A DNA stretch of 64,000 bases from Streptomyces sp. NBC_00442 (GTDB lineage Bacteria; Actinomycetota; Actinomycetes; Streptomycetales; Streptomycetaceae), in assembly GCF_036014195.1 (NCBI RefSeq), contig NZ_CP107918.1, positions 6,696,001 to 6,760,000 of the forward strand, in the 5' to 3' direction. The notes below the pieces were generated by a model. The model did no database searches, had not been told where the DNA came from, and saw only the letters and a program-made list of their open reading frames with translations. The translations under genes and the position numbers were made by a program. Of this stretch, positions 43,955-52,754 are shown piece by piece. How positions within the stretch are numbered: the first letter of the stretch is position 1; the number at the start of each line of letters is the position of its first letter.

Positions 43955-44307
43955 GGTGCTGCTCCCTGTCCTGGGATCCGCGCTGAGACGACTTGTCAGC
44001 AACAACTACCGCCCAGTAGCCGGGAGTTCAATAGACATACCGGACGTGGCGCGGGCGGGCCGTCGGGCCGGGTCGTCCGCCTGGGGTTCGGCGGGATTCC
44101 GCTCCTCGGTGTCCCGCGTGGTCCTCACGGGGGCGCGAACGTCTCGTGAACGCTCTGTGGCACCCCTCGTGTGCGCTCCGTAACGGAACGAGGATTGGTC
44201 TTGACCAAGGGGGTGGGCCGCCCTATGGTCGCAGAGTTAGTGCAGGAACCTTTAATAAACAAGGGCACGGAAAGCCGCCGCGGACACGGCGATTGCGGAG
44301 GATCAGG
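43955..44307. other. Intergenic region with a DasR-type operator
   Basis: No gene is supported in these 353 bases between divergent genes. The region includes a perfect dyad at 44195-44208 (separate entry) and an AT-richer stretch at 44238-44266 (CCTTTAATAAACAAGGG) just upstream of the GntR start, both consistent with the regulator's own promoter and operator. Confidence 0.5.
44195..44208. promoter_or_regulatory. GntR (DasR-like) operator
   Basis: TTGGTCTTGACCAA is a perfect 6-bp-arm dyad (TTGGTC/GACCAA) with two central bases. It closely resembles the DasR-responsive element, whose consensus is built on TGGTCTAGACCA. It lies 100 bases upstream of a HutC/DasR-type GntR gene, suggesting autoregulation or control by DasR itself. 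Confidence 0.65.
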
Positions 44308-45072
44308 GTGGGGACCACGCAGCTGGAATCGGTGCCGGAGCCGAAGTACTGGCACCTCAAGACGGTACTCAGCGAGGCGCTCGACTCGGACTTCGCGGTG
44401 GGTGAGATCCTGCCCAACGAGCGCGACCTCGCGGCCCGGTTCGGCGTCGCACGCGCCACGCTCCGCCAGGCGCTCGAACAGCTCGAACTCGAAGGCCGCC
44501 TCCAGCGCCGCCGCGGCGTCGGCACCACCGTCGCCCCGCCGCGCACGGCCGTTCCGGTCGCCACGGCCCAGCACGACTGGCCCGGCGCACCCGGCGACGA
44601 CTGGCAGACCGCGGACGCGACGGCCGCCGTGCCGCCGGCCGCGGTCTCCGCCCTCTTCGACGCGGCAGCCGGCGAGGAGACGCACGTCGTCCGCCGGATC
44701 CGGGTGACCCATGGCCAGGCCGTCGCCGCCGAACTCCTCTACGTGCCGGCCGGGTCGGTGCCCGAACTCTCAGCCATCGACGTTCCGTCGGGCCCGGCCC
44801 GCGGCCGGGCCGTCCTGCGTGAACTGCGCCGCCTCGCCCTCGAAGGGCAGGACCGCGCGGTGGAGCTGGGTTCGGCCCGCGCCGACGACGCCAAGGAACT
44901 CGACCGGCTGCCCGGCGCCCCCGTCCTCGTCGTGACGACCCGGTACTACGCCGGGGGCCGCACCGTGGCCGTCTCGGTCGCCACCTATCGCGCGGACACC
45001 TGCCGTCTCACCTTCAGCGACTCGGGCGACCTGGAGATCAGCCACACCGCACAGCAGCGCCAGGCCTCCTGA
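44308..45072 (+). CDS. GntR family regulator (HutC/DasR type, UTRA domain)
   Basis: A 254-residue regulator. A winged helix-turn-helix at residues about 10-80 includes PKYWHLKTVLSEAL, ILPNERDLAARFGVARATLR and QALEQLELEGRLQRRRGVGT, matching the DasR group, and the remaining UTRA domain (THVVRRIRVTHGQAVAAELL) binds an effector, commonly a phosphosugar. The GTG at 44308 is chosen; GAGGATCAGG lies just upstream. A DasR-type dyad is at 44195-44208. A ROK regulator converges on it, which together hints at amino-sugar or sugar control, but no transport genes adjoin. Confidence 0.92.
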   Translation: MGTTQLESVPEPKYWHLKTVLSEALDSDFAVGEILPNERDLAARFGVARATLRQALEQLELEGRLQRRRGVGTTVAPPRTAVPVATAQHDWPGAPGDDWQTADATAAVPPAAVSALFDAAAGEETHVVRRIRVTHGQAVAAELLYVPAGSVPELSAIDVPSGPARGRAVLRELRRLALEGQDRAVELGSARADDAKELDRLPGAPVLVVTTRYYAGGRTVAVSVATYRADTCRLTFSDSGDLEISHTAQQRQAS

Positions 45073-45101
45073 CCCTCCGGGCCGCTGCCGCACCCACGGA
45101 C

Positions 45102-45139
45102 GCCACGGCCCGCACCACAGGAAGGGTGCGGGCCGTGGC
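45102..45139. terminator. Bidirectional terminator between GntR and ROK genes
   Basis: A perfect 15-bp stem (GCCACGGCCCGCACC with GGTGCGGGCCGTGGC) and an 8-base loop lie between convergent stop codons. It is the longest hairpin of this kind in the window. Confidence 0.8.
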
Positions 45140-45153
45140 GCCTCGGCGTCGTC

Positions 45154-46311
45154 TCAGCGGCGCGCGGTCACCGTGCCCTCGACAGCGAACAGCTCTTCCT
45201 CCACGTGGTCGAGGGCCAGACGCAGCGCGCCCGTCGCCACCGCCGCCTCCCCGAGCATGGACAGCACCACCCGCGGCGGCCGCAGACAGTAGCGCGCCAA
45301 CTCCTCGCGCAACGGCTCCAGTACGCCGTCGATGCCGGCCGCCCACCCGCCCACGACGACCAGCTCGGGATCGAGGGCGAGCACCAGCGCCGCCACGTCG
45401 TGCACCAGCCGCTGAAGGAACCGTTCCACCGCGGCCTGCGCCCGCGCGTCACCCTGCCGGGCCAGCGTGAACACATCCGCGACGGCCTGCTCGTCCAGCG
45501 GGTGCAGAGGCTCGTCCGTGGTCGAGAGCAGCTTCTCGGGGGTGACGTCACGGCCCAGCAGATGGAGCGCACCGATCTCGCCCGCCGCGCCGCCGAAGCC
45601 CCGGTGCAGCCGGCCGCCGATGAGCGAACCCGCCCCCGGACTCAGACCGGCCATGACGAAGACCATGTCGTCGGAATCGGTCGCCGCGCCCTTCCAGTGC
45701 TCGGCGACGGCAGCCGCGTTGGCGTCGTTCTCCACCAGCACCGGGCAGCGGAACGAGCGCCGCAACCGCTCGCCGAGGGCCAGCCCCGTCCACTCGGGCA
45801 GCGCCGTGCCCAGCCGCACCGTGCCGTCCGCCTCGACGATCCCCGGGCTGCCGACGCCGACCGCACGCAGCGAGCTGCGCGCCACACCGGCCCGGCGCAG
45901 CACATCGGCGACGGTCACCCGGACCCGTTCGAGACGCTCGTCGGCCGAGGCCGCCTCGGGCACTTCGCGCGAACCCGCGCCGAAGATCCGCCCGTCGAGA
46001 CCGGAGAGCAGAGCCGCCACCCGGTGCGGGCCGATCTCGATCCCGAGCAGATGCCCCGCCTCGGCCCGGAACCGGAAGCGCCGCGCGGGCCGGCCCTGAC
46101 GCCGGGCCTCGCCCTCCTCGGGCGCCGATTCGACGACGAGCCCGGCCTCCATGAGGCCGTCGACCACGCCCTCGACCGTCGGCCGGGACAGACCGGTGAT
46201 CCGGGTCAGATCGGTCAATGTGGGAGATTCCGCGCCCCTCAGGGCGTGCAGCACCACCGCGGAATTGATCCTCCGCAGCAGAGAGGGATCCCCGCCGGTC
46301 AGCCGCCCCAA
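45154..46311 (-). CDS. ROK family transcriptional regulator
   Basis: A 385-residue regulator. The winged helix-turn-helix is at residues about 10-65 (LLRRINSAVVLHAL, then LTDLTRITGLSRPTVEGVVD), and the sugar-kinase-like ROK domain follows: LLGIEIGPHRVAALLSGLDG, VGVGSPGIV, LVENDANAAAVAEHW, then GAAGEIGALHL. Typical ROK zinc-site residues (CxCGxxGC) are missing after GALHL, so it probably lacks the zinc motif. A TTG at 46311 is chosen because GGGAGG lies 7 bases upstream, placing the HTH near the N-terminus. It likely represses sugar use genes elsewhere. Confidence 0.9.
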   Translation of the reverse strand: MGRLTGGDPSLLRRINSAVVLHALRGAESPTLTDLTRITGLSRPTVEGVVDGLMEAGLVVESAPEEGEARRQGRPARRFRFRAEAGHLLGIEIGPHRVAALLSGLDGRIFGAGSREVPEAASADERLERVRVTVADVLRRAGVARSSLRAVGVGSPGIVEADGTVRLGTALPEWTGLALGERLRRSFRCPVLVENDANAAAVAEHWKGAATDSDDMVFVMAGLSPGAGSLIGGRLHRGFGGAAGEIGALHLLGRDVTPEKLLSTTDEPLHPLDEQAVADVFTLARQGDARAQAAVERFLQRLVHDVAALVLALDPELVVVGGWAAGIDGVLEPLREELARYCLRPPRVVLSMLGEAAVATGALRLALDHVEEELFAVEGTVTARR

Positions 46312-46399
46312 CGTGTGTCCTCCCAGCTCGTGCGCGTGTCTGCCGGATCGTACTCGCTGGTCAGGTGTACGGCGAGCGGCGGCCCGTAACGGAGGCGCA

Positions 46400-47050
46400 T
46401 CAGCTCGGGGCCACGAAACCGGACTCGTACGCCGCGATGACGGCCTGGGTGCGGTCCCGGGCGCCCAACTTCGCCAATACGGCGCTGACATGCGTCTTCA
46501 CGGTCTCCGTGCCCACGACGAGTTCCGCCGCGATCTCCGCGTTGGACAGCCCCCGCGCCATCAGTCGCAGCACTGCCGCCTCCCGGTCGGTGAGCGCCGC
46601 CGCGGCGAGCGCGGTCCGCGCCGCGCTGTTGCCGTACTCGGCGGCGAGCGCGCGCACCGCGGACGGGAACAGCAGGGAGTCGCCCTCGGCCACCAGCCGC
46701 ACCGCGTTCACGATCTCGGCCGGCCGGGCCCGCTTCAGAAGGAACCCGTCGGCCCCGGCCCGCAGCGCCTCGTAGACGTACTCGTCGTTCTCGAAGGTCG
46801 TGACGACCAGGATCTTCGGTGGATCCTGGACGGTGCGCAGCACGGCGCGGGTCGCCTCTATGCCGTCCATGAGCGGCATCCGCACATCCATCGCCACCAC
46901 GTCCGGCCTCGTCTGCCGGATCAGCGGAATCACGGCCGCCCCGTCGGCCGCCTCACCCACCACCTCGATATCGGGCTGCGCCTCCAGCACGGCCCGCAGA
47001 CCAGCGCGGACCAGGGGTTCGTCGTCGACCAGAAGTACGGTTACCGGCAT
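46400..47050 (-). CDS. Two-component response regulator (NarL/LuxR type)
   Basis: A 216-residue response regulator. The receiver domain begins MPVTVLLVDDEPLVRAGLRA with the phospho-acceptor Asp55 in VVAMDVRMPLMDG and the conserved Thr/Lys region VTTFENDEYVY and FLLKRARPAEIV. The C-terminal LuxR-type HTH reads LTDREAAVLRLMARGLSNAE then TVKTHVSAVLAKLGARDRTQ. It is 51 bases downstream of its sensor kinase gene on the same strand and faces away from an ABC exporter at 48379, its probable target. Confidence 0.95.
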   Translation of the reverse strand: MPVTVLLVDDEPLVRAGLRAVLEAQPDIEVVGEAADGAAVIPLIRQTRPDVVAMDVRMPLMDGIEATRAVLRTVQDPPKILVVTTFENDEYVYEALRAGADGFLLKRARPAEIVNAVRLVAEGDSLLFPSAVRALAAEYGNSAARTALAAAALTDREAAVLRLMARGLSNAEIAAELVVGTETVKTHVSAVLAKLGARDRTQAVIAAYESGFVAPS

Positions 47051-47101
47051 CGGGCCAGCCTAGTGGCCCACCGCGCGGGGCCCCGGGGGCTGTGGACGAC
47101 G

Positions 47102-48271
47102 TCAGACCGGGGTCTCCAGCGGCAGCCGCACCCGTACCCGCCACTCTCCCTCGTACGCCCCCGTCTCCGCCTCCCCGCCGAGCAGCGCGGCCCGCTCCCG
47201 CATCCCGCGCAGGCCGCTTCCGCCCTTGCCGCGAGGCGCCGCCCCCGTCAGCGGATTGGTCACATCCATCTCAAGTCGCTTTCCGAGGACGGCCATGCGG
47301 ATCCGTACGGGCACGGGGCCCGAATGCCGCAGCACATTGGTCAGCGCCTCTTGGAGGATGCGGTATCCCTCCCGCGAGACCGGTCCCGGCACCAGCTCAA
47401 GAGGGCCGGAGAACTCCGCGTCGACCTCCGCGCCCGAACCACGGGCCGACTCGATGAGCCGGCCCGCTTCCAGGAGCGTCGGGCGCCGGCTGGCCGGAAG
47501 CGTCGTCTCGCGCAGCACGAGCAGCACCCGCTCCAAGTCCTCCAGCGCCGCCCGGCCCGTCTCCTCGATGGCCAGCAACGCACGGTCGGTGAACGCCGGA
47601 TCCTTGGCCGCGCGGGCCGCACCGGCCTGGATCACGGCCACGGTCAGTGCATGGCCGATGGAGTCGTGGATCTCCCGGGCGATCCGATTGCGCTCGAGAA
47701 GCAGCTCGGTGCGCTCCTCCAGCGCGGTGAACCGCTCCTTGGCGGAGGGCGCGAGCAGCTTGCGGGCAACCCACGTGATGAAGTTCCCGGTCAGCACGAG
47801 ACAGACCGGCATGAGGGCGACGGGAACCAGCGCCAGCGGCAGGAGCCACCACCCCGCCGACCAGGACGCCATCCACCCGAAGACGACCGGCGCGTGACCC
47901 AGCCCGCGCGCCACCATGTCCACGGCCAGCGACGGTATCCAGACGGTCCCAGCGACGGCCACCCAGGACAGCACGAGCCGGACCTCGAGCCAGAGCACGG
48001 TGCGCCAGCGATCACGCCAGGTGGCCGACGGCGCGAGCGCGATCGAAGGATCGGGTCTGCCGCGCTCGCCCGGTGTGAGCAGCAGCTGCGCCTGGACACC
48101 TTCTTCGAGCCGCACCGCCGGTATCAGCCCGAACGGCACCACCAACAGGCCAAGGACGTACACCTGCTGGGAGATGAACATCCACATGGCCGCGAACATG
48201 ATCGGGATGAGCAGGTGAAGCCACCGTGTGTAGGTGACTGGACGGGCCAGCAGGCGAAGGGAGCGGCGCAT
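47102..48271 (-). CDS. Sensor histidine kinase (DesK-like HisKA_3 type)
   Basis: A 389-residue membrane sensor. Residues 16-160 hold about four hydrophobic helices. The dimerisation/phospho-acceptor region is ERNRIAREIHDSIGHALTVA with His202, and the ATPase domain includes EALTNVLRHSG (N box) and GKGGSGLRGMRERAALLGG (G box). It would phosphorylate the response regulator encoded just downstream. The ATG at 48271 is chosen; upstream in-frame codons lack protein-like bias. It is divergent from the ABC-2 exporter genes with 107 bases between, a common arrangement for drug or envelope-stress sensing. Confidence 0.94.
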   Translation of the reverse strand: MRRSLRLLARPVTYTRWLHLLIPIMFAAMWMFISQQVYVLGLLVVPFGLIPAVRLEEGVQAQLLLTPGERGRPDPSIALAPSATWRDRWRTVLWLEVRLVLSWVAVAGTVWIPSLAVDMVARGLGHAPVVFGWMASWSAGWWLLPLALVPVALMPVCLVLTGNFITWVARKLLAPSAKERFTALEERTELLLERNRIAREIHDSIGHALTVAVIQAGAARAAKDPAFTDRALLAIEETGRAALEDLERVLLVLRETTLPASRRPTLLEAGRLIESARGSGAEVDAEFSGPLELVPGPVSREGYRILQEALTNVLRHSGPVPVRIRMAVLGKRLEMDVTNPLTGAAPRGKGGSGLRGMRERAALLGGEAETGAYEGEWRVRVRLPLETPV

Positions 48272-48378
48272 TGGTCCATCGTCCCAGCGCGCCGATCTCC
48301 GCGGCTCCCCCGTGCGGGGGAGACGTTCCCCCCTGCCGGGGGAGGCCGCTGACCAGGCCCGACGGCCACGCTTGAGGC

Positions 48379-49308
48379 ATGACAAGGATCGAAGTCGAAG
48401 CACTCCGCAAGGAATACGGCACCACCCGCGCCGTGGACCACCTCACCTTCGCGGTCGAGCCCGGCCGGGTCACCGGCTTCCTCGGCCCCAACGGCGCGGG
48501 CAAGTCCACCACCCTGCGCATCCTGCTCGGCCTCGACTGGCCGACGGCGGGCACCGCACTGATAGGCGGCCGGCGGTACGCGGAGCTGGCGGACCCGTTG
48601 CGCGAAGTGGGAGCGCTGCTCGACGCCCAGGCCGCGCACGGCTCCCGCACCGCCCGTGCCCATCTGCTCGCTCTCGCCGTCAGCAACCGCATACCGGCGC
48701 ACCGGGTGGAGGAGGTCCTTGGGGAGGCCGGGCTCACGAAGGTCGCCGGCCGCCGCGTCAAGACGTTCTCGCTCGGCATGCGGCAGCGGCTCGGGATCGC
48801 TGCCGCGCTCCTCGGCGACCCCGCGGTGGTGATCCTGGACGAACCGTCCAACGGGCTCGACCCCGAAGGGATCATCTGGATAAGGGAGTTGATGCGCTCC
48901 CTCGCCCGCCGGGGCAGGACGGTGCTGGTCTCAAGCCACCTGATGAACGAGACGGCTTCGTTCGCCGATCACCTGATCGTCCTCGGCCGCGGGCGGCTGC
49001 TCGCCGACACGCCCATGCGGGACTTCATCGATTCCCGGATCCGGCCCAGGGTCCGTTTCCGCACCACCGAAGGCGGCCGGCTGCGCGAGCTCCTGCTCGG
49101 TGAAGGCTTCGAGCCGGTCCCGGGTGAGGGCGGGCTCTGGACGGTCGAGGGGGCGCGGGTCGACGCGATCGGTCCGCTCGCCGCACGGGCGGGCATCCCG
49201 ATTCTCGAACTGGCCACGGAGGAAGCCACATTGGAGCAGGCATATCTCGATCTGACCGCAGGCGAGGCGCAGTTCGCCTCCGCCCCCACCGTGACCCAGG
49301 AGGCCTGA
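48379..49308 (+). CDS. ABC exporter ATP-binding protein
   Basis: A 309-residue ATPase. Walker A is GPNGAGKST (residues 36-44), the Q-loop region follows, the signature is the degenerate FSLGMRQRLGIAAALLG, and Walker B is VVILDEPSNGLDPEG. The order and the C-terminal extension (FRTTEGGRLRELLLGEGFEP) are those of the DrrA/CcmA-like group that powers ABC-2 type exporters. The permease starts three bases after the stop. Regulation by the divergent two-component system is likely; the exported substrate, perhaps an antibiotic or lipid, is unknown. Confidence 0.95.
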   Translation: MTRIEVEALRKEYGTTRAVDHLTFAVEPGRVTGFLGPNGAGKSTTLRILLGLDWPTAGTALIGGRRYAELADPLREVGALLDAQAAHGSRTARAHLLALAVSNRIPAHRVEEVLGEAGLTKVAGRRVKTFSLGMRQRLGIAAALLGDPAVVILDEPSNGLDPEGIIWIRELMRSLARRGRTVLVSSHLMNETASFADHLIVLGRGRLLADTPMRDFIDSRIRPRVRFRTTEGGRLRELLLGEGFEPVPGEGGLWTVEGARVDAIGPLAARAGIPILELATEEATLEQAYLDLTAGEAQFASAPTVTQEA

Positions 49309-49311
49309 GCC

Positions 49312-50058
49312 ATGTCGTTCCCCGCGGTGTTCCACGCCGAGTGGATCAAGGTCCGTTCCTTGCGTTCCCTGATGGGCTCCCTGTTGACGGTGCCCGTGGC
49401 GACAGTGGGCCTCTCGCTCCTGATCTGCGGCGCCCTCGGCCGTCCCGAGCCCGGCAACACCGACTTCGACCCTGTGCTGTTCTCCTACTACGGCCTGAAT
49501 TTCGGCCAGTTGGCGGCCGTCATCTTCGGTGTCATAGCGGTGGGCGGTGAATACAAGGACTCCGGTGTCCGCGTCTCCCTCGCGGCCGTGCCCGACAGGA
49601 CGGTGTTCTACGGGGCCAAGCTCGCCGTGGTGGGAGGATGCGTCTTCACCGTCGGCCTGGTGGCCAGTCTGATGAGTTTCCTCGGCGGCCAGGCCCTGAT
49701 GGACCAGGGCTTCGGGATAGGCATCGGGGACCCGGGCGCGCTGCGCGCCGTCCTCGGCTGCGCGGTCTACCTGGCGCTGATCAGCGTCCTCGCGGCGGGG
49801 GTGGCGGCCGTGCTGCGCAGTGTCACCGGCGCGCTGAGCGTGCTCGTGCCGCTGTTCCTGATCCTGCCGTTCGTGGTGGGCGACATGTCGCATGGCGGCA
49901 GCGCGGCCGACTTCCTGCCCGATCGTGCGGGCCGGCAGATCCTGCTGCAACACCCGGCCGGCTCGCTGGGCCCATGGAGCGGAATGGCTGTCCTCGCGGC
50001 CTGGACGCTGCTCATATCGGGCGCCGGCTGGTGGGCGCTGAAGCGGCGCGACGCCTGA
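49312..50058 (+). CDS. ABC-2 type exporter permease
   Basis: A 248-residue membrane protein with six hydrophobic segments: LLTVPVATVGLSLLICGALG, FGQLAAVIFGVIAVGGEY, LAVVGGCVFTVGLVASLMSF, GCAVYLALISVLAAGVAAVL, ALSVLVPLFLILPFVVGDM and MAVLAAWTLLISGAGWWALK. The GEYKDSGVRVSLAAVPDR loop after the second helix is the usual ABC-2 signature. The ATG lies three bases after the ATPase stop, so both are in one operon. Confidence 0.92.
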   Translation: MSFPAVFHAEWIKVRSLRSLMGSLLTVPVATVGLSLLICGALGRPEPGNTDFDPVLFSYYGLNFGQLAAVIFGVIAVGGEYKDSGVRVSLAAVPDRTVFYGAKLAVVGGCVFTVGLVASLMSFLGGQALMDQGFGIGIGDPGALRAVLGCAVYLALISVLAAGVAAVLRSVTGALSVLVPLFLILPFVVGDMSHGGSAADFLPDRAGRQILLQHPAGSLGPWSGMAVLAAWTLLISGAGWWALKRRDA

Positions 50059-50098
50059 CCGTGCGCAGCTGACCGCACGACTGCTGACGGGGCGCCAA

Positions 50099-50121
50099 TT
50101 GTCAGTGCCGGACGGTTTACT
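50099..50121 (+). promoter_or_regulatory. Second PafBC-type (RecA-NDp) damage promoter
   Basis: TTGTCAGTG, 8 bases, then TTTACT, the same geometry as the promoter at 541-563, with one change in the -10 hexamer (TTnnnT for TAnnnT). The ATG at 50129 lies 7 bases after the -10 element, which would make the transcript leaderless. Confidence 0.6.
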
Positions 50122-50128
50122 GACGGAC

Positions 50129-50563
50129 ATGACCACCGCCCTGTATCTCCAGCACATCGATCGGCTGTGCTCCCGGGAATTCCCCGCGGAGCGCGTCCGC
50201 AGCGGCTCGGGTGTGAGCGGGCCGGGCTACCACAGTGCGTGCTTGAGCGCCGACGAAGAGGAATGGGAGGACATCACGCAACGGCTCGAACTGCGCGCCC
50301 AATGCGTCGCCGACCACGAGGCCTTGATAGCGGAGCTCACCCGCCGCTGGGAGCAACCGCAGTGGATCAGCCTCTGGAGCACGCAGGCCCGGCTGGTCGC
50401 GGGAGAGGCGATAGCGGAGCCGTGGGCGGAATTCGCGGTCGGCTTCGACTTCCTGCACCTGTGGCACGTCGACGGCCGGTGGGTCGCGGTGGGGCTCGAT
50501 CTGGAGGAGGACGGCCCGGGGTGGGACCTGAGCGTCACGGTGACAAAGACAGCGCCGCCCTAG
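50129..50563 (+). CDS. Hypothetical protein under a damage-type promoter
   Basis: A 144-residue acidic, soluble protein that I do not recognise. It begins MTTALYLQHIDRLCSREFPA and is rich in Trp in its second half (QPQWISLWSTQARLV, then FLHLWHVDGRWVAVGLDLEE), suggesting a mixed alpha/beta fold. The ATG at 50129 is preferred over in-frame TTG (50099) and GTG (50105) codons because those lie inside the promoter motif; the transcript would then be leaderless. The promoter suggests a DNA-damage role. It converges on the mismatch glycosylase gene with 36 bases between. Confidence 0.7.
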   Translation: MTTALYLQHIDRLCSREFPAERVRSGSGVSGPGYHSACLSADEEEWEDITQRLELRAQCVADHEALIAELTRRWEQPQWISLWSTQARLVAGEAIAEPWAEFAVGFDFLHLWHVDGRWVAVGLDLEEDGPGWDLSVTVTKTAPP

Positions 50564-50599
50564 CCCGGCGCCTCGGCCGATCGGGCCGAACGAGCCGAA

Positions 50600-51148
50600 C
50601 TAAGCGTGGGGTTCCCGCGCCGCGAGGCGCAGACGGGCGTACTCCTCGGCCATGGTCTGAGCCGTCCAATGGGCGTTGAGACCACTGGGATTGGGCAGGG
50701 CCCACACCCGGGTCGTACCGATCGTGTGCTCCTGGGGCCCGATGCGGGCCTTGCGGTCGCCGAACGCCGTGCGGTAGGCGGTCACTCCGACGACGGCCAG
50801 CCAGGTGGGCCGAAGGCGCTCCACCTTCGCCGTCAGCAGGCGCCCGCCCTCGCGGAACTCCTCGGCGTCGATCTCGTCCGCGCGTGCCGTGGCCCGAGCC
50901 ACCACATTGGTGATGCCGAGACCGTGCGACAGCAGTTCGTCCTGTTCGGAGGGCTTCAACTGCCGTGGTGTGAAGCCGGACAGGTGCAGGACCGGCCAGA
51001 AGCGGTTGCCGGGGCGGGCGAAGTGGTGGCCGGTCGCACCCGACATCAGGCCGGGGTTGATGCCGCAGAACAGCACGGACAGGCCGCCCGCGATCACGTC
51101 GGGAATGACGGTGTCGCGAGCGGCCTGGAGTTCCTGAGGAGTCAGCAC
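50600..51148 (-). CDS. mug: Mismatch-specific (G/U, G/T) DNA glycosylase, Mug type
   Basis: A 182-residue family-2 uracil-DNA glycosylase, which removes uracil or thymine and related lesions opposite guanine. The two family motifs are LSVLFCGINPGLMSGATGHH near residue 23 (GINPG with the catalytic asparagine) and VWALPNPSGLNAHW near residue 150 (the NPSGxN helix insertion loop). The GTG at 51148 lies 10 bases after the purB stop on the same strand, so it is probably cotranscribed with purB. A second uracil glycosylase, ung, opens this window. Confidence 0.95.
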   Translation of the reverse strand: MLTPQELQAARDTVIPDVIAGGLSVLFCGINPGLMSGATGHHFARPGNRFWPVLHLSGFTPRQLKPSEQDELLSHGLGITNVVARATARADEIDAEEFREGGRLLTAKVERLRPTWLAVVGVTAYRTAFGDRKARIGPQEHTIGTTRVWALPNPSGLNAHWTAQTMAEEYARLRLAAREPHA

Positions 51149-51158
51149 GGGACCGGGA

Positions 51159-52601
51159 TCACAGGATCGAGCCCGGCGCGTAACCGGCCGCAGCGGGGTG
51201 CTGCTTGACGATCTCCTCGATGCGGGAGACCACGGCGCCCACCTGGTCGCCGGCCGCGCCGGTGAAGGACAGCTTGTCGGCCATCAACGCGTCGAGCTGC
51301 GCCCGGTCGAGCGGCATGCGGTCGTCGGCGGCGAGCTTGTCGAGGAGCTCGTTGCGCTCGGCGCCCTGCTCACGCATGGCGAGCGCGGAGGCCACCGCGT
51401 GCTCCTTGATGACCTCGTGCGCGGCCTCCCGGCCGACGCCGGAGCGGACGGCGGCCATCAGGACCTTCGTCGTGGCCAGGAACGGCAGGTAACGGTCCAG
51501 CTCACGGGCGACGACGGCGGGGAAGGCGCCGAACTCGTCGAGGACGGTGAGGAAGGTCTCCAGCAGGCCGTCGAAGGCGAAGAACGCGTCGGGCAGCGCG
51601 ACCCGGCGCACCACCGAGCAGGAGACGTCGCCCTCGTTCCACTGGTCGCCCGCCAGCTCGCCGGTCATCGAGGCGTAGCCGCGCAGAATGACCATCAGGC
51701 CGTTGACGCGCTCGCAGGAGCGGGTGTTCATCTTGTGCGGCATCGCGGACGAGCCGACCTGGCCGGGCTTGAACCCCTCCGTCACCAGCTCGTGTCCGGC
51801 CATCAGCCGGATCGTCTTGGCGACCGAGGACGGCGCGGCGGCCAGCTGCACCAGCGCGGTCACCACGTCGTAGTCGAGGGAGCGCGGGTAGACCTGGCCG
51901 ACGGAGGTGAAGGCGTGCGCGAAGCCGAGGTGGCCCGCGATGCGCTGCTCCAGGTCGGCGAGCTTCGAGGCGTCGCCGCCGAGCAGGTCCAGCATGTCCT
52001 GCGCGGTGCCGACCGGGCCCTTGATGCCGCGCAGCGGGTAGCGGGCGAGCAGGTCCTCCAGGCGGCCGTACGCCACGAGCAGCTCGTCGGCGGCGGTCGC
52101 GAAGCGCTTGCCCAGGGTGGTGGCCTGCGCGGCCACGTTGTGCGAGCGTCCGGCCATGACCAGCTCGGCGTACTCGCCGGACAGCTTGCCGAGGCGGGCG
52201 AGGACCGCCACCGTGCGGTCCCGCATGAGTTCCAGGGAGAGCCGGATCTGGAGCTGCTCGACGTTCTCGGTCAGGTCGCGCGAGGTCATGCCCTTGTGGA
52301 CCTGCTCGTGGCCGGCCAGGGCGTTGAACTCCTCGATGCGGGCCTTCACATCGTGCCGGGTGACCTTCTCGCGCTCGGCGATGGAGGCGAGGTCGACCTG
52401 GTCGATCACGCGCTCGTAGTCGGCGAGCGCTGCCTCGGGCACCTCGATCCCCAGATCCTTCTGGGCGCGCAGCACGGCGAGCCACAGCCGGCGCTCCAGC
52501 TTGACCTTCTGCTCGGGGGACCAGAGGACGGCGAGCTCCGCGGAGGCGTAGCGGCCGGCCAGAACGTTCGGGATGCGAGGCTTCGCAGACACAGCAGTCA
52601 C
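51159..52601 (-). CDS. purB: Adenylosuccinate lyase
   Basis: A 480-residue member of the fumarase/aspartase superfamily. It cleaves SAICAR to AICAR and adenylosuccinate to AMP in purine synthesis. The signature GSSAMPHKMNTRSCE near residue 294, carrying the catalytic serine loop, is exact, and the histidine regions GMTSRDLTEN and GRSHNVAAQATTLGK are present. The GTG at 52601 is chosen; a second GTG three codons later is possible. A strong hairpin lies 63 bases upstream, and a mobile element begins beyond it. Confidence 0.96.
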   Translation of the reverse strand: MTAVSAKPRIPNVLAGRYASAELAVLWSPEQKVKLERRLWLAVLRAQKDLGIEVPEAALADYERVIDQVDLASIAEREKVTRHDVKARIEEFNALAGHEQVHKGMTSRDLTENVEQLQIRLSLELMRDRTVAVLARLGKLSGEYAELVMAGRSHNVAAQATTLGKRFATAADELLVAYGRLEDLLARYPLRGIKGPVGTAQDMLDLLGGDASKLADLEQRIAGHLGFAHAFTSVGQVYPRSLDYDVVTALVQLAAAPSSVAKTIRLMAGHELVTEGFKPGQVGSSAMPHKMNTRSCERVNGLMVILRGYASMTGELAGDQWNEGDVSCSVVRRVALPDAFFAFDGLLETFLTVLDEFGAFPAVVARELDRYLPFLATTKVLMAAVRSGVGREAAHEVIKEHAVASALAMREQGAERNELLDKLAADDRMPLDRAQLDALMADKLSFTGAAGDQVGAVVSRIEEIVKQHPAAAGYAPGSIL

Positions 52602-52663
52602 GTGGACAGAGCTTACCTGTCGTCCATGGCGGCCCCGAATCGTCCATGACTCAAGGAAAGCGG

Positions 52664-52694
52664 CAGGTCAGGAGCCCCTGCGGGGCTCGGCCTG
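52664..52694. repeat. Strong hairpin at the junction of purB and the mobile element
   Basis: GAGCCCC at 52672-52678 pairs with GGGGCTC at 52682-52688, extended outward by CAGG/CCTG. It lies upstream of purB and downstream of no gene, so it could be in the purB leader, an insulator, or part of the element's end. No attachment-site identity can be shown from one end. Confidence 0.45.
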
Positions 52695-52754
52695 TCGCTA
52701 GTCCGTGAGACGAGTGTGAGACAGAAGTGGTCCCACCTTCCCCTCGCAAGCGTG

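Noticed and set aside
46151..48352. 733-codon plus-strand frame over the ROK, response regulator and kinase genes
   Set aside because: Gln/Arg/His-rich low-information product; opposite strand has complete regulatory domains.
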